DNA from: Volvox africanus
Lineage: Eukaryota; Chlorophyta; Chlorophyceae; Chlamydomonadales; Volvocaceae
DNA length: 64,000 nt
Reading direction: 5' to 3'
Assembly (NCBI GenBank): GCA_030268105.1
Contig: BSDZ01000080.1
Location: forward strand, 868,001-932,000
In this document: piece after piece, positions 23,111 through 34,520 of the stretch
Numbering within the stretch: the first letter of the stretch is position 1
Layout: every line of letters starts with the position of its first letter
The notes under the pieces: model-generated
Seen by the model: only the letters and a program-made list of their open reading frames with translations
What the model was told of the DNA's origin: nothing
Databases searched by the model: none
Position numbers and translations under genes: made by a program

Positions 23111-26100
23111 TTACGGGGTTGGGTGGTACGGAGAGGGGGCGGCAACGGTTGAATGCGAAGGGGAAAGTAGGAAAAGAAGAAGTTGGGATTGGAGGAAGGG
23201 AATGTAAATGTGTGTGGCGCAGCGGTTGGATGTATGTGAGACACACAACAGGAAGTCAACGCCAAGGATGGAAGGCGGAAAAACGCCGCTTTTCCGGATT
23301 CTTGCCGTACCTGAGGACACGTGATGCCGTACTGCACTTAAGATTGTTCTCATGCTACTTCGGACTTTGGTGCCAGCAGTGACGACCTTCTTTTTCGCCG
23401 CCGTCATGCTCCTGTTGAGGGCTTCTCGGCCCTGTGGCGCGTGAGGCAGGAGGGGGGCGCCGAGGCAGGGCAGGGCCAGACGGAGGTAAGGACGCACCTC
23501 ACTCATCTGTTACATGATGGGTGATTACCAGGATCTTATTCTACGCGAGAAGCAAATCGGGATCAAGTTCTGATCGCATCTGCTTACATGCTGCGGCATA
23601 AGGGCTCATCTAGAAACGCCAGGAGGGGCACTCGACTCATCTAGCGGAAGCGGCAGGCTCTGTGCGACTTGCTGCTGGAGAAGCTTCCCAAAACCTTCCA
23701 TCGATCTAAAAATGTCTACACTTAGCTGCCCTAGCACCAGTTGATATTTGTTCGTCAGTGCCGTACACTGTACGATATAACCGATAACTATTGATGAAAG
23801 AGGCATATAATGTTATTACAATTTATATGGATGTGCTACTAATGTTAATATATTTTGATAATTAATAATGACAGATGGAGTGACGTTTTTGCCGATCTCA
23901 TCAATCGGGGTAAGTCCACTGCTCATCTTCATTGAAATGGATAGCGGGGCCCCCTGTTAGTGCTTCTGGTTAAGGGCTTCTCCCAGCACAGGCATTCACA
24001 TACAACCACGGTAACGCCAGCTCCAGACAATATATACAGACAGCTCATGCACATCGATACCTGGCTAACTGTTGCGGCCCCCATCCGGTGTATTTACATG
24101 AGGACACAGGTTCATTCTGCTCCAAGCACTTAGGCTCATCTCTGCTTATCTGAGCTCTGATGATACCCCCCCGTTAGCCACGTGGGTTTGTGGACGCCGG
24201 CCGACGCGGTGGCGACTGGGTGGATATTGGATATCGTGTATCATGTCGCATTGTGTTTTGCAGTGCAGTACAAATACGTACACGTACAATAGAAGTAAAC
24301 ACGAGAAATTTAGCAGGAAATCTAGCTTCTGCCCTTCCGACTGTACGGAAACTTACGTAGGTCCACATTATGTAAATGAAGTACAGTATCAGCCCGGTGT
24401 TGAGAATCACAATGATGGCCCCAATTGCGCTCGCCACCCCCTGTAACGTCGAAAGCAGTGTAAAATACAGAGACACACACAAATATATATATGTGTGTGA
24501 GGATATCCTTGAAATTACATATTACATGATACATAATTGATCATAGCACGGTATATGGGCAATAATTCAAAAGTCAATAACGGCGTAATTGTTATTATTA
24601 TTTCGCTTCGTTTGGGTCTTGGATATATATATATATATATATATATATAATCCTTAGGGTTTATATATATATATATATATATACATATAAATCCTATATA
24701 TACATATTCAGTTAAAAGACGTCTTGAATCCAAGACCCAAACGAAGCGAATATATATATATATATATATACATGTCTTTTCAGTATCTCACTGTTGTCAT
24801 GGGGCCTTTTCGGTCCGCGGGCGGTAAGCGCAGCCCCAGTGCCACGGTGAAGCTGATTACGGCAAGTGATAAGCTGGACATCCGCTCCAGAACCTTGTGC
24901 TTGAGTGGCTGGAAGAACATGTTGGCCCACATGAGCATCAGCACCAACTGTGGCAGTGAGGTGAAGGCAAGGCAGGGGGCAAGAGCGCGGGTCAAATGTG
25001 CCATGTGATCAAGAACGGAATCCAAATGTGCCATGTGAAATAACTGGATCCAAATGTGCCATGTGATCTGAACTGAATCCAAATGTGCCATGTGATCTGA
25101 ATTGAATCCAAATGTGCCATGTGATCTGAATTGAATCCAAATGTGCCATGTGATCTGAATTGAATCCAAATATGCCATTGAACTGAATCCAAATGTGCCA
25201 AGTGATCTGAACGGAATCCAAATGTGCCATGTGATCTGAACTGAATCCGAATGTGCCATGTGATCTGAACGGAATCCAAATGTGCCATGTGATCTGAACT
25301 GAATCCAAATGTGCCATGTGATCTGAACTGAATCCAAATGTGCCATGTGATCTGAACTGAATCCAAATGTGCCATGTGATCTGAATTGAATCCAAATGTG
25401 CCATGTGATCTGAACTGAATCCAAATGTGCCATGGGATCTGAATTGAATCCAAATGTGCCATGTGATCAGGAACTGAATCCCGATCCCGATGATGAAGGG
25501 AAAGTCAACGAAGAAAGGGCAAGAGGCAAGCGATGGGGCTCAGGGTAAGTTAACGAGGGGCAGCCGAGAGCTCTCAACGGACAATCGGTATTTGATGTAC
25601 TGGGCGAGTCTGTTGCCTTGCAGTGGTGCTGGCGCTGCCGCCACCTATTCCTATCACAGTCACCATCACCTTTCCCAGAACGCGCAGTGGGCCCAATTGG
25701 GGTAGACAGATGGAGTTGGTTAAACTCCGCCCCCCTACCCCATACACACCATGTGGAGCACTGCCTGTTGGTAAACCTCCAAGACGCGACCGAACACATC
25801 CACCACCACCACCAGCAGGGTCTGTAATTGAATGGCAGCCTCCCACCAGTAGAAGGTCTCGTAGCTGAGCGGGGGTAAGAGGGGCCGGCGGGTTGAGGGT
25901 GAGGGGGCCATCGGCGATGGGGGGTTTGGGGTTGGGGAAGGCGGGAATCGATCGTGTCAGGAAATGGGTTTGAGTTCGTGCGACGTGTAAGAATTTGCAA
26001 GGATTGAGTCCTATGAGGGCTAGAAGGGCGGGGTATGCGTAGGGAAGGGGTCAAGTCGGCGGACGATGTACGATGTACAATGTACGATGATGATGATAAG

Positions 26101-27705
26101 AAGCCAATTCGTTGGCCAGGACTTTGCGTTGGGTATTGACATGGGTGAGTTAACGACATAAGGGAAAAGACAACATAACAAGATAGATATATAATAATAT
26201 TTAAACAATATAATACAAAATTTACATAACGAATATATATAATCTCTACAACTATACGTGTCAGGGGCGAAAAGGCATCATTTTAGGGGGCCATGGTGTG
26301 GTGGAGTGCCGGAATGACATCTATCTCGAAATGCTGATTAGGTGTTTTTAGGTGTTTTTGTTTTTGTTTATCGTCTTTGTTAGTGACGTACATTCCACGA
26401 CTACTACAGGCCATGTAAATGCAGGCGCAACGGACTTACTTGTAACGGCGGTAAAGGAAGCCGTACGTCTGTACAATGTGTACGGTGCTCAAAGCCGTTC
26501 GGTGTGTCCACGTGACCATGAAGGTGAGGAGTGGGATTCCGGTGCAGATGATGAAGATGCACACGACTCCAATAGGCACCCAGACCTTGGAGTGGTTTCC
26601 TGTTAGTTGGGATTCGGTTGTTAGGTTCAGGCCACGCCGCCACCACGGCCCCAGCCCCAGCCAAACCACCGCCGCCACCGCGGCAGCAGGAGCAGCAGCA
26701 GCAGGAGCGGCACCACCACCATCAAACCATCATCATCACAACCGAGGGCGTTAGGGCGTGCACGGGTGTCGGCAGTACACAGGGACACACGCAGCAAACA
26801 CATGGGGGCACACGTCGTACAGTCGTCAACTGACTGATCTCGCTTTGTTGAAGAACTCAAAGGGTTCACAGCTTTAGTGCACTTCGGGTATCGGGCTCCT
26901 CGGTTTCGTCGAAAGATACCATGATGTTGTGCCAACACATGGGTGTGGGGTGTACAAGACGTCAGTGCAACGCTAAACTCGGCTCGAGCTCACAGAATTT
27001 CTCGGCCCCCTAATATTGGCGGTCAGAATCGTCACAGACAGGGCTATACAATGACGTACAAGGCAATATAACATCGTGCAGTGTCGTACCCACCTAGGTA
27101 ACACTCCTGGTTCATGTTAAGGATCCAGTAACCCTTGCCCCACTGCGCCAGCTGATAGCTTGGGTAGTAGCCAGTGCCGTCGTCCAAATAGTAGCAGGTG
27201 AAGATCTGGAGCGTGGCCTAATTGTGGAGGTGGTGAGAGGGTGCGTGTATGGAGGGAGAAGGAAATGGTCGGGGGTGAAGGGGGGGGAGGCGATGGATTA
27301 GTTATAGGGTCTATGTGTATGTGCGTATGTATGTGTATGGGTGTGTATGGGTGCATGTGCGTATGTGTGTGTGTGTGTGTGTGTGTGTTTGTGCGTATGT
27401 GTGCGTATGTGTGTGCGTATGTGTGTGCATATGCGTGTGCATATGTGTATGTGTATGTGTATGTGAAGGGGGAGAAAAACGAAACCTGGATCAGATCGAA
27501 GTATGACATTGAAAGCTGTGAGAAACGAATAAATATAAAGTTGAGGGCGGGGAGGGCGCGAATGAACAGGTTTGTGGCATGTACGGGATGAACGTACCTG
27601 CGCCCAGGCGGGATACAGTACAAAGCAGGCAATCATCACAACCAGCAACTCTTCACGCCACAAGGCCATCGTGCGGTGGATATTTGCCAGCGATGCCCAG
27701 CGAAC
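23111..27705 (-). CDS. C-terminal multi-span part of an ephrin/GCC2-like volvocine receptor protein (5' part missing)
   Basis: Seven exons join in phase: 27705-27598, 27217-27094, 26599-26440, 25864-25750, 24947-24792, 24440-24357, 23431-23111, giving about 355 aa. Volvocine algae carry many large membrane proteins with cysteine-rich ephrin/GCC2-type ectodomains and a conserved polytopic C-terminus; from memory of that family this is the C-terminal half. Landmarks in order are a span ending [98 protein letters not shown], and a last span [20 protein letters not shown] with a basic tail. The first visible exon begins at an acceptor (ATGGCAG before 27705), so upstream exons are expected, yet 27.7-29.5 kb shows none. 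Either the ectodomain lies far upstream or was lost. The end of the last exon is uncertain. Confidence 0.6.
24602..24750. mobile_element. 149-bp MITE with perfect 23-bp terminal inverted repeats
   Basis: The 23-nt arm at 24602-24624 (starts TTCGCTTCGTTTGGG) is the exact reverse complement of 24728-24750. The interior is mostly TA microsatellite. It sits in the receptor-gene intron 24441-24791, encodes nothing, and fits a miniature inverted-repeat transposable element. No clear target-site duplication was seen. Confidence 0.75.
24992..25480. repeat. 29-bp minisatellite, about 17 copies
   Basis: Tandem units of the type ATGTGCCATGTGATCTG plus AACTGAATCCAA fill part of the receptor-gene intron 24948-25749. 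One unit is shortened and the outermost units are diverged. The unit length is 29, and on the minus strand all three frames are free of stops, producing overlapping artefact proteins. Confidence 0.95.
27307..27470. repeat. GT/GTAT microsatellite
   Basis: An irregular (GT)n and GTAT run lies in the receptor-gene intron 27218-27597, creating valine/cysteine-rich or His/Thr-rich shadow frames. Confidence 0.9.
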
Positions 27706-29493
27706 CTGCCATACGTGAGACAAAAAGAAACAAATATTGCTGATGTGGCAGTTCTAAGTCTTGGTGGAGGGTGCCAAATTGCGGCACAGCGGTTTCCAGT
27801 GTGGATCCCCTTCTTCCTAAAATTATGTGAAGAATCCACCCACATTTCGCAGCCTATGACATAGGTGATCAAATGTGAATTGATAAGTAACAGGCGACCA
27901 CGGATGGGGGTACGGCAGTATGGACGCAAGGGACTCCGTCAAGTGTATGTGTATGTGTAGGTATATTTCCATCACCTCCCCAGTACTTGACCGTGTTCTC
28001 GTTTCATTCGCCTTCCCCATGTACTGTACTTCTATTAGAGCGTCTTGCTCTTGAAACCATAAGAAAAGGTCGATTTTGTTGGTCACTGATTAATATGTGG
28101 CAAGGTCTCAGGACGGCTACGAACCGTCAAGCAAAGGTTTCAATCTAAAAGTTCTCTCTTCTTGCTTTCTCCCAAGGGCATTAAATGCTTAGGAGGCCGA
28201 AACGACTCCTGTACGGGCTCAGTGTGTTGTATTACGGTTCAATTATCATCGATGCGTTGGTTAATGCAACCTATCAAGACGATAAGTGAAAGTAATTAAT
28301 GCGTTAATGTTAATATATATTTGTATTTTTGTAAATTTAATTATGTATGCATAGCAGTATCCATGCAATTGGGATTCTTTGTGTTGTGTTGTCATCTGTA
28401 TTAATAATGCCCCAACCAATCAACAAAGGTTCGACTTGAGCTGATGAACGTGGTTAAATAGCATTAAATTGATATGAAATGTTGAGTAACAATATTTGCC
28501 ATATTATTACCTCGATACTGGAAGTATTGTGAAGTACGGCTTCTTTAAGCGGTTATCGTGATAATGCTAGTTCACGTATGCACCGCAGAATAATCACCCA
28601 GAAGCACGCCTAGACTCATACTAATTGACATTGATGCCCTACACCATGAGGACACAGGATACATGTATTGGTGTGAGATACGATGATAGACGACCACAGT
28701 GGTTATTCGTCAACCGAATATTGATAATCGGCAATTCACATTGGATAAATGCCAGGAAGATAATAACGATAAATATGATAGAATGATAATTATGCTACAT
28801 GCGAATAACTTTGATGCAACATTAGGATTTATCACGCTTGCGGATCAACGATCTGGTATGATGTGTACCGTGTATTAGTATAATACGTGCGAGGACGGCC
28901 GAAAAGCATAAGCTCTTACCAAGTTCCAATCGAATAATCGTCAGTATTATCATATTGACCTATATTACGCTGTGATTGGCCCGAGCCAAGCCTGAGCATT
29001 ATTAGCCGGTTAGATGATGATTGCCTGGCGTCAGTTCTGATAGCCGAACGCACCACATCGCATCTTTTGGACTGTAAGTTGTAACCTTTTCACTCCTGAA
29101 GACTTCCGCTTCCCCGGATATTGAGTCCGGATGCTTTTATCTATTTTAGGAGCAATCGGCACTTGGCACTTAATGTTTAGACATGCAGATAAGTGCATGA
29201 GCAGTGAAGAGGGATACAACAACTTTGGTAGCAAGACAGGTTCGTTCAAGGACTGTCTTATCCTGATCTCCCTCTGTAAGTAGGTCCCTAATATGGCTAA
29301 CATCGGCAACAACAGATTTAGTCCGTTGGATACATTCGCGGAGGATCTTGGGCGTGCTATTATGATCACTGCTGCTTCCGGTTTGTAATTGCTTTGTAAG
29401 GGGCCTGCCATCATCTCTGCGCTGTTTTATCTCTCCTCAGTTTTGCTCATATGATGCCTGCACGTTTGGGGACTTAGACACCAATGCACGACG
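27706..29493. other. No recognisable gene upstream of the receptor fragment
   Basis: This is where the missing 5' exons of the receptor gene would be expected, but no cysteine-rich or signal-peptide exon was found on the minus strand. The stretch becomes AT-rich from about 28.2 kb. A 127-codon minus-strand frame at 29031-29414 has no family resemblance. Confidence 0.5.
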
Positions 29494-29823
29494 TGGCGCG
29501 ACTAATATGCCCCTGGAGTTCCAGGTACTACCCCAACCGAGAGCGGGCGAAAGACCCTAAAGTTAAGGGCAGGGTGCCCCCATGTCGATGGACGGTGACG
29601 ACCTCAATTAAAGTGACCTGCGAGCTAACCAGTAGCGGAGTTGACGCCTAGGTTGATTCGGCAGATTCCGCTGGATGCTGGTGGTGGGTGCTGAACCTGG
29701 GAAAACCACTGATTTCGGAGAAGTTGGCATGGGAGAATGGATGAGGGTGCCCTGAAACACCGGGGAAGGTAGGGACTGCCAGGTTAGTGGCCACGGGTGA
29801 TGTACCCCCCTATCCTACACACA
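29494..29823 (+). mobile_element. 330-bp dispersed repeat, copy 1
   Basis: The reverse complement of this 330-bp block occurs at 62879-63208 with the same length and high identity (mismatches are scattered single bases). It runs from TGGCGCGACTAATATGCCCC to CCTATCCTACACACA. No coding capacity or terminal repeats are evident, so it may be a non-autonomous element, a solo LTR or an end of a larger family. Confidence 0.8.
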
Positions 29824-30639
29824 ACCAATGCCGAAGCGCTTGCAATTACAACGAAGCACTCGAGAGCAGCAAGAGACAGCGGAAGACTTGAGAGCAAGGA
29901 AAGATATAACTTACAATGATTTATGAATGCGATGATATGATTGGCCGTCAGACCCAGCGGGCGGTGATCATCATACGGCTGATGGTGAAGCTCAGGCTTA
30001 GCTCGGTCCGCAATAGCAGAGCAAATAGCAATAGTTCAGTTGAACACAGGCGTGTTGGAATAGCATAAAAAGATGTTCTGCTGTACATGGCCATCCTCGC
30101 ATCTCTACATAGATAGATAGATAGATATCGGTATGCAGTACAACTCACACTAGGAGGTCAATCCTAAGTGTGACAAACCCTAATGTGTAGCATCGATATC
30201 CACGTATTCCAACAATTAAGCCTTCATGGCGTCCGCAAGATGCAAGGGTCCGAATAGCAATATTCGGTTGCCAAGCAACCACTGCGACGTAGACAAGTTT
30301 CACACTCACACACGACGCATGCCAGCGATAGAGTAATAATATAGCAAATATTATTACTTAACAACTCAGGTCTTTATTATGCAATGCGCTCGTGCTTCTC
30401 TGACTAAGTCAGACATTTGCATATGCGGCGTGATGATCATGCAGCTGGCGGTGCAATGTGACATGTCGCAAGGCATGAGGCCAAACTAGCTAAATATATG
30501 CAAATATAATTATTACTAGCATGCATTCATTAAGTTCGCTTATCGCTTTGTGAAGTCGCATTGACCCACGAACCGTAATACAACAATTATCCCCCTTCCC
30601 GTATGCAGCGTCGTTGCTGCGTCTCACAGCATCGACTGC
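29824..30639. other. No recognisable gene
   Basis: Mixed unique sequence with a short GATA run at about 30112-30126. It could be flank or 3' remains of the gypsy element that begins next to it. Confidence 0.4.
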
Positions 30640-32220
30640 AGGGACTTTTGGGTCTATGTGGCACGCATGCGGGCTTCCTCCAATAAGGGCTTCATATTCT
30701 GCAGAAAGTTGCGTGCTGGCTCCCACTTCATCACCTCGAGCACAAGCCTGAGATGTTCTAAGTGCTCTTTGCGTGTTTTGGAATAGACCAAGATGTCATC
30801 CAAATAGCATACAACAAACCTGTCGATGAACGGTCTGAACATGCGGTCCATTACCGCCTGGAATGTTGCGGGCACATTAGTCAACCCGAACGACAAGACC
30901 GTGTACTCGAAGTGACCAAAGGGAGTCCGAAAAGCAGTTTTCGGAAAATCAGAGGCAGCAATTCTAATCTGATTATACCCTTGTTGCAAGTCAATCTAGG
31001 AAAAATAAGCCGAGCCTTTCAGCTTATCGAGCAGGTCGTCAACACACGGCAAAGGGTAGCGATTTTCAACAGTCATCGCATTCAGACCCCGGTAATCAAT
31101 GCACATACGTAAAGTCCCATCCTTCTTACCAACGAATAATATCGGGGCAGAGTACGGGGATGTGCTGGCACGGATCATACCCTTTGCAAGCAAATCAGTC
31201 ACCTGGTGCTGCACTTCGTCCACCTTTAGTGGACTCAACCTGTACACCAGTGGTGCCACAGGTTGCACTCCAGGGACAACAGGGATTGTGTGAGCAACAG
31301 GACAAGGTGGAAGCCCAGGGACGTCACGAAAGACGTCTGCTCTTGCAGCAAGGCTTCGACCCCAGGATCCACAGAAGTCTGCGCGGTGGTGGCATTCAAA
31401 TGCACCCTAGGCCTCACAAGCAATCCATGGGCACCCGTCCATAGCACCCGTCCAGCTCGTGCACCCAAAGTGGCCGCAGCGACATTAACCATAGGCACCG
31501 CCTCAGCTCTGCCCCCCTCTGGTGTGACATCTGGTACCCTTCGAAAGAGTCCCCTTGCATACGTTAAGGGTTACAGACTGCGATGTCAAAGCGTGCGCGG
31601 TACTGCAGTAATGTCAAAGATCCCAATATGTACGGTGCAGTCTCTGTGAGACCCTGCAGCACGTACAGACGGGTCACAACACGCAAAGGGCCTAGCAATG
31701 GGCTACGGGTAATCCTACCCAACAATGGGACATTTACTCCCATCCACGAGGGTAACCTGCACACAATCCACGACTGTGGGATCAATCCCACGCATTCACC
31801 TCTGCCGAATAGGTGAAGTCGTCAATGGCACCAAAATCGGCATGTGTTTTCAGCGTACGGCCAGCAAGACCGACCTGAACAACTGGGACACGATTATCTG
31901 CTAGCGACTGCCCTGCAGATAACGATAGTGCACCTGTAGGAACCGACTTGCGGACAACAGCGGCACTCCCAGGATGGGTTCAAAGCACTCGGCAGAACCC
32001 TCAGCAAGAGTTTCATACCAAACGTCAGTAGCATAGGGCAGTTCGGCAACGGAACTAGCACTCCCTCCATATCCACACCATCCAACAGCACGGTGCCCGG
32101 TGCAAACCGGGAGACATGCTGCATACCCTTTAGCAGAACCTCAGCCTTGCGCTGGCTAGAGGCAGGGAGCAAAACACATGCAGTGGTGTCCGGACATTGA
32201 CGTCTACTCCTGTACAAAGT
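30640..32220 (-). pseudogene. Degenerate Ty3/gypsy retrotransposon (protease and reverse-transcriptase remains)
   Basis: Read right to left: a decayed retropepsin region (31560-32200) with ADFGAIDDF where a DTGA-type active site is expected, then a reverse transcriptase (31268-30654) with [45 protein letters not shown] and the catalytic [10 protein letters not shown]. Protease and polymerase pieces lie in different frames. The polymerase is broken by an in-frame TAG just before [12 protein letters not shown] (about 31000), and the frame collapses soon after the YLDD block. Connection and RNase H domains, integrase and LTRs were not found. It is dead and partial. Confidence 0.85.
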
Positions 32221-33180
32221 AAGCTGTTAAATTAAAGTTCAAAAGTACCTTACGCCGCCAACGGGAATGCCAAAAGAATCAATATAAAATACGATAATAT
32301 TACCGCTAGGAATATCTATATCTGTTAAATCTAGATGAGCTGAATCTTTAGTATTAAGGGCTACTTCCTCACGCACGCTTCTGATAAAACATCCATAGCT
32401 GGGAGCAATCTAGTATCAACCCTGAACATCGTACGACAACTTAAGTGCAGCTACTAAGCGGTGTGGTAGCAATAGGCAATTTGTTTTTCGTTATCCTGTT
32501 GGTGAAGTACAAAATGTACGTAATGGGGAGTTTCAGAAAGTTCCGAAAATAAGTTGTTGTAAATTTTAGGGGTAAAATTAATGAAAAGCTTATCCCAATA
32601 TGAACTTATGGGCTTCCATGTAACCAAACAGTTTCATACTATCTAATGCTAATTCCGAAGAAGTATTAAAAGCACCGCAAGATAAGTACTTCAGTTTTTA
32701 CATAGAATAGTTTAACCAAAAAGTAGGAGGAAAAATTAGGCAATAACTGATACCGGTGATATAGCAACTATTGATGAAGGCGGTTATCTAACAATTTTGG
32801 GAAAAGAAACAACGTACTTTCCTAGTTTTCGCCCAAAACGGTTGGTTTTTCAGTAATCAACGGTTTTCTTATCAAGTGGTATCCTTCAGGAGGGGTATAG
32901 CGGAGGAGAAAAGTATTGATCGTAATATGTTATGGTTAATAAGAAAAATCCTAAAAGCTGGAGTAATTGATAATTCTGGAATACGTTTTACCTCGAAGAT
33001 GCTAAGCAACTTATCTCCAGAGAGCTTTGCTTGCTTTTGCAATCTGGTAAAATCTGTGTCTCCAGCTCAGATGGTTATTAAGATCATGAACGATAAAATG
33101 ATTCGGTTACTCCAGCCAGTATCAATCAGAAACCTCTAGTTAATGTTGGCTATAGTTATCAGGTGTCTCATGCTCTAAGA
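32221..33180. other. AT-rich island with coding-like fragments
   Basis: Base composition is clearly richer in A and T than the flanking genes. Two open stretches look protein-like: 32239-32409 on the minus strand (57 codons, with DLTDIDIPSGNIIVFYIDSF) and 32876-33139 on the plus strand (87 codons, with WLIRKILKAGVIDNSG). Neither was recognised. Organelle DNA, a viral remnant or another mobile element are all possible. Confidence 0.5.
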
Positions 33181-33726
33181 AAGAGCTCGCGACATTAGAC
33201 ATCCTGATCATTATCATCATACCACCAATTATCCCCCCGTTAGCAGGGAGCGTCACGCAACCAAATCAGGTAGACAGTGACTTCAGTTGGGTTGAAATCC
33301 TGATGGCCTGATCTCAGGTTGGGTCAGTTCCGAAGTATCAAATCCCAAGGAGGAGAGTTAGAAGGGCTAACTAGCCACCCATGTCGAAATCAGAAGGGTA
33401 TTTGAACCCGCGCGGCCAAGTCTCGATACCAATTTGAGTGATAACTACCAGTTGACAGGAAAGTCAGGGCATAGGTACCCTATGCTCAGGACGGCAAGCC
33501 ACCATAAAGAGATGCAGTCTCTAAGGAAGATAATACATGAATATGTGTCAAGGAAATACATATCATCAACCGGCGAGATCCAACTCAAGCGAGTCCAGTA
33601 GTGACAGGGTCACGGTTACATCAGGGCATGCAACCCATAGCCACTACGCTTACGCATAAAAGGTGTAGTCAAGCGACTACTTACTTAGCAAGGAGCTAAG
33701 GCTAGTACCGTACTACAACACTATCA
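33181..33726. other. No recognisable gene
   Basis: Right flank of the AT-rich island. It contains ATTAGACATCCTGATCATTATC at 33195-33216 in near-identical form to a site near 44334, hinting at a shared element end, but no coding signal. Confidence 0.4.
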
Positions 33727-33804
33727 ACTATATATAGACGGCATATAATATATAATATATAATATATAATATATAATATATAATATATAATATATATTAT
33801 ATTA
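33727..33804. repeat. TATAATA microsatellite
   Basis: About eight TATAATATA-type units in tandem. Confidence 0.9.
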
Positions 33805-34520
33805 TGTCAAATGACCTCCGCTGAGTCCTCATACGTATGTCTATATATAGTCGATGCTACCAGATGTCATCACGCACACGGCACTCAAGATATTCAGCAT
33901 GAACTGCTGGCGGTACTAAATAAATCAATTCTGGAGGTTCTACACAACCGAGCGATCCCAACTCACACGTAAAAATAATAAATGAAGTAGCGAGTTGTAC
34001 TGAGAAGTTCAGGGATATATAAAAATAAATATATGTATGATGATGATCAGCAAGACATCTTCAATTTACCGTCATGTACACCATATGCATATAGGTATGA
34101 CATACAGCTCAATAAGGCAGGAGATTTGAATAAGAAATTACGTATATGCGTATGAGTGATTGGGATATGTGCATATGTACCATATACGTACCCGCCCTTC
34201 CATGCAGAAGCAAGCCCTGAATGGCTGGATGGATAAGTATAATATCCAGGATGAAACCAGGATACTGCATGATGGGCATCTTCCGTCGGGCTTTTACTAT
34301 TAGGCGGATATTATTACAGATAAACAACAATATCAGCCCGCCCATTCGGTATCCAAAAGCACATATATATGACATGCAGCGCGTCAGTTTCAGTTCCCCG
34401 AATGCCCTTGCTGCCTCCCTTCCAACGATGCCTCCCACCTCAACTTCTTTTTGCAGCTCCTCCAAGTCCCTAAGAAACTTACTACCACAAGCAAATGCCC
34501 CGGATAGACTTCCGTTGCCT

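Noticed and set aside
24780..25462. Overlapping minus-strand ORFs of 131, 156 and 217 codons with [16 protein letters not shown] repeats
   Set aside because: They are translations of an intronic 29-bp minisatellite in different frames. Only the last 52 codons before 24792 in the longest one belong to a real receptor exon.
27307..27632. His/Thr/Tyr-rich frames around the GT microsatellite
   Set aside because: These frames are simple-repeat translations. The genuine receptor exons on either side end at clear splice sites.
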